A DNA stretch of 64,000 bases from PALSA-505 sp963702235. Its GTDB lineage: Bacteria > Actinomycetota > Actinomycetes > Streptosporangiales > Streptosporangiaceae. A model generated the notes under the pieces. It made no database searches. It was given only the letters and a program-made list of their open reading frames with translations, and had not been told where the DNA came from. Positions 52,293-60,752 of the stretch are shown here, one piece after another; positions within the stretch are counted from its first letter, which is position 1; every line of letters begins with the position of its first letter. The position numbers were made by a program, and so were the translations under genes. The DNA lies in assembly GCA_963702235.1 (NCBI GenBank), contig CAVPBZ010000023.1:62001-126000 (forward strand). The letters run 5' to 3'.

Positions 52293-53716
52293 CGCCTCCC
52301 ATGGGATGGCTCATCGCTGCCGCGATACTGCTGATGTTCCTGGCCGGCCTCTGCGTGACCGGGGAGGTCGCCCTGGCGCGCGCGGCCAGGATCGGCGCGC
52401 AGGAGCTCGCCAGGAACGGCCGCGGCGGCCCGGCGCAGGCTGAGGCGGTGCTCGCCGAGGGGCCGCGCTACCTGAACATGCTGCTGCTCCTGCGGATAAC
52501 CGCGGAGACCGCCGCTACCGTCCTGCTGACCGTGGCCCTCGTGCACTGGCTCGGCTCCGGCTGGCGCGCGTTCCTGATCGCCGCGGCCGTCATGATCGTG
52601 GCCGGCTACGTCATCATCGGCGTCGTGCCCCGCGCCCTGGGCCGCAGGTACACCGAACGCGTGGCCCTCGCCGCGGCCGCGGTCCTGCGCCCGCTGTCCC
52701 GGCTGTTCGGCCCGCTGTCCTGGCTGGCGATGGCGGTCGGCAACGCGATCACGCCGGGCAGCCGGGGCCGCGACAGCCAGCTCGCCTCCGAGGCCGAGCT
52801 GCGGGGCCTGGTGGATCTCCTGGAGCGCCGCAGCGTCATCGAGCCCGGCGAGCGCAAGATGATCCACTCGGTCTTCGAGCTCGGCGACACCCTGGTCCGC
52901 GAGGTCATGGTCCCGCGCACCGACATCGTCTTCATCGAGCGCGACAAGACGCTGCACCAGGCGCTGTCACTCGCCCTGCGCAGCGGCTTCTCCCGGATAC
53001 CGGTCGTCGGCGAGAACGAGGACGACGTGATCGGCATCGCCTACCTCAAGGACATCGTGGCCAGGGGCCATGAGAACCCCGACGACGAGTCGGCCGAGAC
53101 GGTGGAGTCGATCATGCGGCCGGCCACCTACGTGCCGGACAGCAAGCCGATCGACGAGCTGCTGCGGGAGATGCAGGCGCGGCAGACCCACGTCGCGATC
53201 GTCATCGACGAGTACGGCGGCACCGCCGGGCTGGTCACCATCGAGGACATCCTCGAGGAGATCGTCGGCGAGATCGCCGACGAATACGACCAGGAGCAGC
53301 CGACCGTCGAGTGGCTCACCCTGCGCAGCGCCCGGGTCACCTCCCGGCTGTCGGTGGATGACCTGGCCGGCCTGTTCGGCGTCACGTTCGAGGCCGAGGA
53401 CGTGGAGACGGTCGGCGGGCTGCTCGCCCAGGCCCTGGGGCGGGTCCCGATCGCCGGATCCGTGGCTACCGTAGCCGGGCTGCGGCTGACCGCCGAGAAC
53501 CTGGCCGGCCGCCGTAACCGGATCGGCACCGTCCTGGTGGAACGGATCGACCCGGCTCAGGCCGGGTCGGACGGGTCCGCCCCGCAGGATCAACCCGATT
53601 TTCCCGAACGGGCAGGCGCCAGCGAACCGGCCCGGCCAGCCGCCCCCGGCGAGGAGGCCCGCGCCGCCAAGGACACGCACGAACCCCAAGGCTCGTCCCG
53701 CTCCAGCCACCCGTGA
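52289..53716 (+). CDS. CNNM/CBS-domain membrane protein (CorC/HlyC family)
   Basis: 475 residues. DUF21/CNNM membrane domain with helices at about 5-25, 70-90, 92-112 and 135-150; CBS pair with VMVPRTDIVFIERDKTLHQA and MRPATYVPDSKPIDELLREM, HVAIVIDEYGGTAGLVTIED; CorC_HlyC C-terminal domain with GVTFEAEDVETVGGLLAQAL. Likely involved in magnesium/cobalt homeostasis. Conserved after ybeY in bacteria. GTG overlaps ybeY. The last 50 residues are a variable acidic/Pro tail. Confidence 0.9.
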   Translation: MTPPMGWLIAAAILLMFLAGLCVTGEVALARAARIGAQELARNGRGGPAQAEAVLAEGPRYLNMLLLLRITAETAATVLLTVALVHWLGSGWRAFLIAAAVMIVAGYVIIGVVPRALGRRYTERVALAAAAVLRPLSRLFGPLSWLAMAVGNAITPGSRGRDSQLASEAELRGLVDLLERRSVIEPGERKMIHSVFELGDTLVREVMVPRTDIVFIERDKTLHQALSLALRSGFSRIPVVGENEDDVIGIAYLKDIVARGHENPDDESAETVESIMRPATYVPDSKPIDELLREMQARQTHVAIVIDEYGGTAGLVTIEDILEEIVGEIADEYDQEQPTVEWLTLRSARVTSRLSVDDLAGLFGVTFEAEDVETVGGLLAQALGRVPIAGSVATVAGLRLTAENLAGRRNRIGTVLVERIDPAQAGSDGSAPQDQPDFPERAGASEPARPAAPGEEARAAKDTHEPQGSSRSSHP

Positions 53717-53753
53717 CCGGTTCTGGCCGCCGTCAGCCACTCCCAGCGGTGTC

Positions 53754-53795
53754 GATTGCTACTTTTACCCCACCCCAGGGGGGTAACTCGGCATC
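53754..53795 (+). repeat. 42-bp palindromic intergenic repeat, copy 2 (degenerate)
   Basis: Same length and centre (TTTTACCCCACCCCAGGGG) and same right arm TCGGCATC as copy 3, but the left arm has drifted to GATTGCTA, so the outer stem is imperfect. Lies 37 bases after the CorC-like gene. Confidence 0.7.
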
Positions 53796-53978
53796 CATCA
53801 GGCGGAATGCCGTTCCGAACAGCGGCGGCGATGCGGGGGGCACTGGCCCCCGGTCAGGCCTCGTCCCAGCATGATCGATGGAAGATTGCCCGTATCAGGT
53901 GACACATTTTCTTCCGTCGGTCCTTGGGGAATCGCGCGGCCAGCGTGGGCGGAGGCGGGCTCTCGTAGACTGCTTGCC

Positions 53979-54365
<387 letters not shown>

Positions 54366-54461
54366 AGCTGCGTCTGCGGCGTCGGGGCGGCCGGTCGTCC
54401 GCGGGACGGCCGGGGCGGAAACCCTGTCGCTCCGGCGGGCGCGACGGGCGAGGATGGCGGG

Positions 54462-54992
54462 GTGGCTGAGCTGCAGACCGCCCATACGGCCGATCTCGAT
54501 CCCCAAGTACTCAACGCCGGCCGGGCGCTTCTCTACGACGTGTTCGACGACATGACCGACAGCGACTGGGAGCACTCACTCGGCGGGATTCACGCCCTCG
54601 TGTGGGAGGACGGCGAGCTGATCGGGCACGCTTCGGTGATCCAGCGGCGGCTGCTGCACGGCGGCCGGGCGCTGCGGGCTGGTTACGTGGAGGGCGTCGG
54701 GGTACGCGCGGACCGGCGCGGCCGGGGGCACGGCGCGGCGATGATGGACGCGCTGGAGCGGGTCATCAGCCGCGGCTACGACCTGGGCGCGCTCGGCGCC
54801 ACCGACGAGGCCGCCGCGTTCTATGCGGCGCGCGGCTGGCGGCTGTGGCTCGGCCGGTGCTCGGCCCTCACCCCGGGCGGCATCACGCGTACCGCGGACG
54901 AAGAGGGCGGGATCTTCGTGCTGCCGCAGTCGGTTCCGCTGGACCTGTCCGGCGAGCTGACCTGCGGCTGGCGGGACGGAGATGTCTGGTAA
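54462..54992 (+). CDS. Aminoglycoside 2'-N-acetyltransferase-like GNAT, AAC(2')-I family
   Basis: 176 residues from GTG 54462. Strong block matches to mycobacterial AAC(2')-I: HTADLD near the start, TDSDWEHSLGGIHALVWEDG, HASVIQRRLLHGGRALRAGY, VEGVGVRADRRGRGHGAAMM (acetyl-CoA loop RxxGxG) and a C-terminus ending CGWRDGDVW. The family acetylates the 2' amino group of aminoglycosides such as gentamicin or tobramycin; in mycobacteria it is chromosomal and intrinsic, possibly with another native substrate. Actual resistance is untested. Confidence 0.85.
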   Translation: MAELQTAHTADLDPQVLNAGRALLYDVFDDMTDSDWEHSLGGIHALVWEDGELIGHASVIQRRLLHGGRALRAGYVEGVGVRADRRGRGHGAAMMDALERVISRGYDLGALGATDEAAAFYAARGWRLWLGRCSALTPGGITRTADEEGGIFVLPQSVPLDLSGELTCGWRDGDVW

Positions 54993-55044
54993 CCTCGCCC
55001 AGCCCGTGGTTCGCGGGATAATCGCGAGGGTGGGACCGGCTCGG

Positions 55045-55953
55045 ATGCCAGCACAGACCAGCTTCAAGTCAGGGTTCGCCTGTTTCGTAGGCAGGCCCAA
55101 CGTCGGTAAGTCGACTCTGATGAACGCGCTGGTCGGAGCCAAGGTGGCCATCACGAGCAGCCGCCCGCAGACCACCAGGCGGGTGATCAGGGGGATCCTG
55201 CACCGCGCCGACGCGCAGCTGATCATCGTGGACACCCCCGGGCTGCACCGGCCCCGCACCCTGCTCGGCGAGCGGCTTGACAGCATGGCCAGGTCGGCCC
55301 TCACCGAAGTCAACGTCGTCGGGTTCTGCGTGCCCGCGAACCAGCCGGTGGGACCAGGTGACAAGTACCTCGCCCGTGAGCTGGCCGGGCTGCGCGGCAC
55401 CCCGGTCGTGGCCATCGTCACGATGACCGACCAGGCGACCAGGGAGCAGGTCGCCAGGCAGCTGGAAGCGGTGGCCGCGCTCGGTGACTGGGCGGACATC
55501 GTCCCGGTGTCCGCGGTATCGGGCTTCCAGCTCGACCTGCTGGCCGACGTGCTCGTGGACAAGCTGCCCGATGGACGGCCGCTGTACCCGGCGGGCGAGC
55601 TCACCGACGAGCCGGAGCAGGTGATGGTCGCCGAGCTCATCCGCGAGGCGGCGCTCGAGGGCGTCCGCGACGAGCTGCCGCACTCCATCGCCGTCGTGGT
55701 GGAGGAGATGGGGCCGCGGCCCGGCCGCCCGGATCTGACCGACGTGCACGCGCTGTTGTACCTGGAGCGGCCCAGCCAGAAGGCGATCGTCCTGGGCCCC
55801 AAAGGCGCGCGCCTGAAAGAGGTCGGCACCAATGCCCGGCACCGCATCGAGGCGCTGCTCGGCACCAGGGTCTACCTGGACCTGCACATAAAGATCGCCA
55901 AGGACTGGCAGCGCGACCCCAAACAGCTGCGCCGGCTGGGCTTCTACGACTGA
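55045..55953 (+). CDS. era: GTPase Era with altered G4 motif
   Basis: 302 residues from ATG 55045 (ATG 54982 or GTG 55030 are alternatives). G1 GRPNVGKST, G3 DTPGLH and the C-terminal KH domain (LGPKGARLKEVG, then GTRVYLDLHIKIAKDWQRD) are normal. The G4 guanine-specificity motif, usually TKTD or NKxD, reads TMTD (codons ACG ATG ACC GAC), so the lysine is replaced by methionine. Era binds 16S rRNA 3' end and helps 30S assembly. Follows the acetyltransferase gene closely. Confidence 0.93.
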   Translation: MPAQTSFKSGFACFVGRPNVGKSTLMNALVGAKVAITSSRPQTTRRVIRGILHRADAQLIIVDTPGLHRPRTLLGERLDSMARSALTEVNVVGFCVPANQPVGPGDKYLARELAGLRGTPVVAIVTMTDQATREQVARQLEAVAALGDWADIVPVSAVSGFQLDLLADVLVDKLPDGRPLYPAGELTDEPEQVMVAELIREAALEGVRDELPHSIAVVVEEMGPRPGRPDLTDVHALLYLERPSQKAIVLGPKGARLKEVGTNARHRIEALLGTRVYLDLHIKIAKDWQRDPKQLRRLGFYD

Positions 55954-55985
55954 GCCGGTCGCGTGGGTAATGCGTGGCGGCGTCG

Positions 55986-57035
55986 CTAGGATGACGGCCG
56001 TTCGGCCACGCCGACAGGCCGCAGCCTCGTGATGCCGCCACGCCCCACGCCGAGCTGCCAGGTCGCGAACCGGTCGAGCGGCCGGAACCCGAGCGCGTCA
56101 TTGATAGCGATCATGTGGCTGTTGCCGTCCGCGTTCCCGGTGAGGATGTGCTCGAGCCCCGGCTCGGCGGCGGCCAGCTGCTGCAGCATCGCGATCTTGA
56201 CCAGCAGCCCGAGCCGGTGCCCGCGGTGCGCGCGGATCACCGCGGTCAGCTCCTGGAACCCCCAGTCCGGCTGCAGCGGGTCCACGCTGAGCGCGGTCAG
56301 CGCGGCCAGTTCTCCCGTCTCGTCATGGCGGGCAACCACCGTGTACTGCCGCAGACCCTGCGCCGCGGTCCTGGCATCGGTCTGCCGGACCCGCTCCCCG
56401 GTCATGTGCTCCGCCTCCTCGCCCGGGCTGTGCGGCGCGTCGGCGAAGGCGTTGATAAGCGTCGCCACCTGGTCCAGGTACTCCGGCGGGCAGGGACCGC
56501 GCCAGGACAGCAGCGAATAGCCGCGTGCCGCTTCCCCGGCCGTGCTGCGGAGCGTGGCCAGCCGCCCGTCAGTAAGGCCAGCCGGGTCAAGAATCCGCCT
56601 GACCTCGCTCACTCCGGGGCGGGCCCCGGCCGCGGCGGCGAACGCCGATCCGGCGCTGCCCTCCTTCGCCTCCCCGGACAGCAGCGTCCGGCCGAGCCCG
56701 GCCGCGCGCTGCGCCGCGTGCCGCAGCAGCGTCGTGCCGATGCCACCCCGCCGCTCGCCGGGCGCGACAACCAGGCTGATCATCGCGGCGTGCGTGTTCT
56801 CCCTCTCGGGCAGCTCGACCAGGCAAGCGGCCGCCGCGGTCCCGGGCCGGCTGCCGGGCACCAGCCAGGCCTCCCGCGGACAGAGGGTCCAGCCAAAGCT
56901 GAACCAGCCGGTGAACACCGGCAGCGACATCATCGGCAGGACGGGGTCGTCCACCGGCTGAGCCGCGGCGTACAGCTCGTGGCAGGCCCGGATCCTCGCG
57001 GTGTCCGCGACCGGGTCGAATCCCTCGATGCGCAT
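55986..57035 (-). CDS. Two-domain GNAT acetyltransferase
   Basis: 349 residues with two GNAT folds. First: CLVELPERENTHAAMISLVV, then PGERRGGIGTTLLRHAAQRA, an acetyl-CoA loop. Second: TAVIRAHRGHRLGLLVKIAM with RGHRLG and HMIAINDALGFRPLDRFATW. This tandem arrangement is that of mycothiol-synthase-like and related actinobacterial acetyltransferases, but no specific substrate is evident. Converges on era with a 32-base gap. Confidence 0.75.
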   Translation of the reverse strand: MRIEGFDPVADTARIRACHELYAAAQPVDDPVLPMMSLPVFTGWFSFGWTLCPREAWLVPGSRPGTAAAACLVELPERENTHAAMISLVVAPGERRGGIGTTLLRHAAQRAAGLGRTLLSGEAKEGSAGSAFAAAAGARPGVSEVRRILDPAGLTDGRLATLRSTAGEAARGYSLLSWRGPCPPEYLDQVATLINAFADAPHSPGEEAEHMTGERVRQTDARTAAQGLRQYTVVARHDETGELAALTALSVDPLQPDWGFQELTAVIRAHRGHRLGLLVKIAMLQQLAAAEPGLEHILTGNADGNSHMIAINDALGFRPLDRFATWQLGVGRGGITRLRPVGVAERPSS

Positions 57036-57273
57036 CCGTCAAGCAAAGCCGGGCCTGACCGGTCATGCCACTGGTTTTCCGGCGCGCTGGGTTTCCGGCC
57101 CGCTGGGTTTCTGGTCCGAAGCGTTCCTGGCGTACCCGTGATTTCCGGGTAAAACGCTCGGCCGGCGGCCAGGTGCGGGAGGATGGGCGGCAGCAGGAGG
57201 CGTGACCCGCTAGCGCGCCCCCTATCTGCGAAGTCAAGGGCCGAGCTCATCGGCGGTGACGGAGGGAACTGGG

Positions 57274-57891
57274 TTGCTGATCATCTGGGGACTGCGGGTC
57301 TTCTACCGGACGATCGGGCAGGGCGCCTTTCACTGCAGGCGGTGCGGCGGTGACCGGCAGTACCGGCTGCGCCGAGGCCGGCGGTGCTTCACCCTGTTCT
57401 TCATCCCAGTCATCCCGCTGAACAAGGTGAGCGAGCACATCCAGTGCCTGACCTGCAAGACGCGCTACCACACCAACGCGCTGGCGCTGCCCACCGCCGA
57501 GCAGATGCAGGCGGCGCTGCCGGCCGGCATGCGGGCGGCCGCCTCGGCCATGCTGCGCGCGGGTGACCGGGGCAGCCTGCTGGCCCGGCGCCAGGCCATC
57601 GAGGCGATCACCGGCGCGGGTGCGCAGGACTACGGCGAGGCCACGCTGGACAGCGACCTGGCCTTGCCGCCGGAGTACATCGCCCCCGCGCTCAACCAGG
57701 TAGGCGGCCAGCTTGCGGTCCAGGCCAGGGAGTGGTTCCTCGCCGAGGTGGCCCGGATCGGCATGGCGGACGGCCCGCTGAGCGACCTCGAACGGCAGGC
57801 CGCGCAGGCAGTGGCCATTGACCTCGGCATGACGCAGGCGCAGGCGTACGGGGTCATCTCGATGACCGAACGCGCCGCCGCCAGCGACTGA
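57274..57891 (+). CDS. Zinc-ribbon and TerB-like domain protein
   Basis: 205 residues from TTG 57274, with GGAGGGA six bases before it (GTG 57256 would add six residues and lacks such a site). Zinc-ribbon at the N-terminus: FHCRRCGGDRQYRLRRGRRC and IQCLTCKTRYH give the two Cys pairs. C-terminal helical region (EWFLAEVARIGMADGPLSDL, AVAIDLGMTQAQAYGVISMT) resembles TerB. Function unknown. Confidence 0.7.
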   Translation: MLIIWGLRVFYRTIGQGAFHCRRCGGDRQYRLRRGRRCFTLFFIPVIPLNKVSEHIQCLTCKTRYHTNALALPTAEQMQAALPAGMRAAASAMLRAGDRGSLLARRQAIEAITGAGAQDYGEATLDSDLALPPEYIAPALNQVGGQLAVQAREWFLAEVARIGMADGPLSDLERQAAQAVAIDLGMTQAQAYGVISMTERAAASD

Positions 57892-57955
57892 CCCGCGCCA
57901 GCGACCCCGCAGCCGGCGAGTGCTCCCGAGGGCAGGCCCGCTCATTCCCAAGATC

Positions 57956-57997
57956 GATGCCGATCTTTACCCCACCCGAGGGGTAGAACTCGGCATC
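57956..57997 (+). repeat. 42-bp palindromic intergenic repeat, copy 3
   Basis: Outer arms GATGCCGA (57956-57963) and TCGGCATC (57990-57997) are perfectly complementary, inner arms ACCCC and GGGGT surround the loop ACCCGA. Flanked on the left by AAGATC. Best-preserved copy. Confidence 0.8.
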
Positions 57998-58075
57998 GAC
58001 GCTGCTCAGTGGCGTGTCCGGCGCCGGGCGACGGCGGGGATGGCCGGACTGCTCTCACCCGGAGCCGTTCGGGCT

Positions 58076-58203
58076 GATAATCTGTCAAGGATGCTGTGCG
58101 CGCTGCTCCTCCTTAGCGGCCGCGGCGGGGCCCGATAAGGCTGGCTCCCTCGCCGCGGAGGTTTAGCCTGTTCCGCTGGCCGCGCCCGCCCCTACGAGGG
58201 AGC
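58076..58203 (+). promoter_or_regulatory. leuA leader: promoter, leader peptide and RBS-masking hairpin
   Basis: A -10-like GATAAT (58076-58081) lies ten bases before the leader peptide ATG, so that message may be leaderless. After the leader ORF, GCTCCCTCG (58144-58152) is the exact complement of CGAGGGAGC (58195-58203), which contains the leuA Shine-Dalgarno GAGGGAG. A GCGGAGG/CCTGTTCCGC hairpin can form between. Ribosome stalling on leucine codons could alter this folding. Leader-peptide control of leuA is known in actinobacteria; the details are inferred. Confidence 0.65.
58091..58138 (+). CDS. leuA leader peptide
   Basis: Fifteen codons, ATG to TAA, reading MLCALLLLSGRGGAR: five leucines, four in a row, placed 73 bases before leuA. 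Leucine codons are CTG, CTG, CTC, CTC, CTT. The composition and position are those of an attenuator leader peptide for leucine biosynthesis. Confidence 0.75.
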   Translation: MLCALLLLSGRGGAR

Positions 58204-58211
58204 AGCACACG

Positions 58212-59915
58212 ATGGAAATCAGCCAGCAGCCCAGCGGCATGCCGTGTCACCGGTATGCGCCGTTCAAACCCGTTGACCTGCCCGACCGTACCTGGCCGGG
58301 GCGGACGATCACGGCCGCGCCGCGGTGGCTGTCGACCGACCTGCGGGACGGCAACCAGGCGCTCATCGACCCGATGAGCCCGGCCCGCAAGCGCCAGATG
58401 TTCGACCTGCTCGTGGCGATGGGCTACAAGGAGATCGAGGTCGGCTTCCCGTCGGCCAGCCAGACCGACTTCGACTTCGTCCGCGAGCTGATCGAGGGCG
58501 ACCGGATCCCGGCAGACGTGCAGATTTCCGTGCTCACCCAGGCGCGGGACGAGCTGATCGAGCGGACCGTGCAGTCGCTGGCCGGGGCGCGCCGGGCCAG
58601 CGTGCACATGTACAACGCGACCGCGCCGCTGTTCCGGCGGGTCGTGTTCGGGATCGACCGCGACCAGTGCCAGCAGCTTGCCGTGGAGGGCACCCAGTCG
58701 GTGATGAAGTACGCCGAGGCCTACCTCGGCGACTGCGACTTCGGCTACGAGTACTCGCCGGAAATCTTCATGGACACCGAGCTCGACTTCTCGGCGCGGA
58801 TCTGCGAGGCGGTGATGGACGTCTGGCAGCCCGGCCCGGGCCGGGAGATCATCCTCAACCTGCCGTGCACCGTGGAGCGGTCGACGCCGAACGTCTACGC
58901 CGACCAGATCGAGTGGATGAGCCGCCAGCTGTCCCGGCGCGAGCACGTGTGCCTGTCGGTGCACACGCACAACGACCGGGGCACCGCGGTGGCCGACGCC
59001 GAGCTCGCGGTGCTGGCCGGCGCCGACCGGGTCGAGGGCTGCCTGTTCGGCAACGGCGAGCGGACCGGGAACGTCTGCCTGGTGACGCTGGGCATGAACC
59101 TGTTCAGCCAGGGCATCGACCCGATGATCAACTTCTCCGACATCGACGAGGTCCGGCGGACCGTGGAGTACTGCAACCAGCTGCCGGTGCACCCGCGGCA
59201 CCCGTACGCGGGCGAGCTGGTCTACACCGCGTTCTCCGGATCGCACCAGGACGCGATCAAGAAGGGCTTCGAGGCGTTCGAGGCCGCGGCCGCCGCGGCC
59301 GGGGTCGCCCCGTCCGAGCTGGCCTGGGCGGTGCCCTACCTGCCGATCGACCCGCAGGACGTCGGGCGCAGCTACGAGGCCGTGATCCGGGTCAACTCCC
59401 AGTCCGGCAAGGGCGGCGTCGCCTACATCATGAAGGCCGAGCACCAGCTGGACCTGCCGCGCCGGATGCAGATCGAGTTCTCCCGGCTGGTGCAGGCGCG
59501 GACCGATGCCGACGGCGGCGAGGTGACCGCGGCGGAGATGTGGGAGATCTTCCAGGGCGAGTACTTTGCCCGCGCCCCGCTCGCGCTGCTGGATCAGTAC
59601 ACCTCGTCGTCGGTGGAGTCCAAGGACGCGCTGACCGTGGAGGTGGCCGTGAACGGCGAGGCGCGGCAGCTCGAGGGGGCGGGCAACGGCCCGATCTCCG
59701 CGTTCTGCGACGCGCTGGCCTCGATCGGGACCGATGTCCGGGTCCTCGACTACGCCGAGCACGCGCTGTCGGAGGGCAGCGACGCCCAGGCCGCCGCCTA
59801 CGTCGAGTGCTCGATCGGCGGGCGCACGCTGTGGGGGATCGGCATCGACGGCAACACGGTGACCGCCTCGATGCGCGCCGTGCTGTCCGCGGTGAACCGG
59901 GCGCGGCGGAGCTGA
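58212..59915 (+). CDS. leuA: 2-isopropylmalate synthase
   Basis: 567 residues, LeuA type 2. First committed step of leucine synthesis: acetyl-CoA plus 2-ketoisovalerate. Metal and catalytic motifs: STDLRDGNQALIDPM, VGFPSASQTDFDF, SVHTHNDRGTAVADAELA (HxHND) and GNGERTGNVCLVTLGMN; C-terminal regulatory LeuA dimer domain binds leucine for feedback control (GNGPISAFCDALASIG region). ATG 58212 follows GAGGGAG nine bases upstream. Confidence 0.96.
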   Translation: MEISQQPSGMPCHRYAPFKPVDLPDRTWPGRTITAAPRWLSTDLRDGNQALIDPMSPARKRQMFDLLVAMGYKEIEVGFPSASQTDFDFVRELIEGDRIPADVQISVLTQARDELIERTVQSLAGARRASVHMYNATAPLFRRVVFGIDRDQCQQLAVEGTQSVMKYAEAYLGDCDFGYEYSPEIFMDTELDFSARICEAVMDVWQPGPGREIILNLPCTVERSTPNVYADQIEWMSRQLSRREHVCLSVHTHNDRGTAVADAELAVLAGADRVEGCLFGNGERTGNVCLVTLGMNLFSQGIDPMINFSDIDEVRRTVEYCNQLPVHPRHPYAGELVYTAFSGSHQDAIKKGFEAFEAAAAAAGVAPSELAWAVPYLPIDPQDVGRSYEAVIRVNSQSGKGGVAYIMKAEHQLDLPRRMQIEFSRLVQARTDADGGEVTAAEMWEIFQGEYFARAPLALLDQYTSSSVESKDALTVEVAVNGEARQLEGAGNGPISAFCDALASIGTDVRVLDYAEHALSEGSDAQAAAYVECSIGGRTLWGIGIDGNTVTASMRAVLSAVNRARRS

Positions 59916-60003
59916 CGGCCGGGCGCCGGGCTGGCTGGCGGTAGATGGCTGACCGCCGGCCAGCCGCATCGTCGCTTGTGCCGCGGAGCGGGAGAATGAG
60001 CGG

Positions 60004-60752
60004 GTGAGCCTGTACCGCGACGAGGGCATCGTGCTGCGTACCCAGAAGCTGGGCGAGGCAGACCGGATCATCACGCTGCTGGCCCGCAGGACCGGCCGCG
60101 TGCGCGCGGTGGGCAAGGGCGTGCGGCGGACGAAGTCACGGTTCGGCGCCCGGCTCGAGCCATTCACCCACGTCGACCTGCAGCTTTACACCGGGCGCTC
60201 ACTCGACATCATCACCCAGGCGGAGACCCTGCGGCCGTACGGCGAGCAGCTGACCGGCGACTACCCGCGGTACACCGCCGGGGTCGCCATGCTGGAGACC
60301 GCCGAGCGGTTCACGCCGGAGGAGAAGGAGCCGGCCCTGCGGCAGTTCCTGCTGCTCGTCGGCGGCCTGCGCACGCTGGGCACGCGCGACCACGACCCCC
60401 GGCTGGTGCTCGACGCCTACCTGCTGCGCTCGCTCGCCGTCGCCGGGTACGCGCCGTCGCTGGAGGAGTGCGCCCTGTGCGGCACCCGGCAGGACGGGCG
60501 GCCGGCCAGCACTCGCGCTCGTTCGCCGTCGCCGCCGGGGGACTGACCTGCCGGTCGTGCCGGCCGCCCGGCGCGGCGATGCCGGCCGCCCAGACGGTGG
60601 ACCTGATGACCGCGCTGCTGCGCGGCGACTGGCCCGCCGCGGACGCGAGCGAGGGCAGGCACCGGGTAGAGTGCAGCGGCCTGGTCGCCGCGTACCTGCA
60701 GTGGCACCTGGAGCATTCGATCCGGTCGCTGCGTCATGTGGAGCATGCCTGA
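60004..60752 (+). pseudogene. recO: DNA repair protein RecO, apparent frameshift
   Basis: GTG 60004. N-terminal OB fold is clear (MSLYRDEGIVLRTQKLGEAD, RAVGKGVRRTKSRFGARLEP), then the helical domain. Frame 1 carries ECALCG of the four-cysteine zinc finger and then runs to an early stop at 60546 (180 residues). Family sequence resumes in the next frame from about 60517 as HSRSFAVAAGGLTCRSCRPP, LLRGDWPAADASEGRHRVEC and YLQWHLEHSIRSLRHVEHA, ending at TGA 60752. Adding one base in about 60490-60516 yields a 249-residue protein, the usual size. RecO loads RecA on gapped DNA. Treated as a frameshifted gene; sequencing error is a real possibility. Confidence 0.85.

Noticed and set aside
58113..60167. 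A 684-codon frame antisense to leuA
   Set aside because: It mirrors leuA codon bias (G/C third positions) and has Arg/His/Pro-rich noise; leuA itself is certain.
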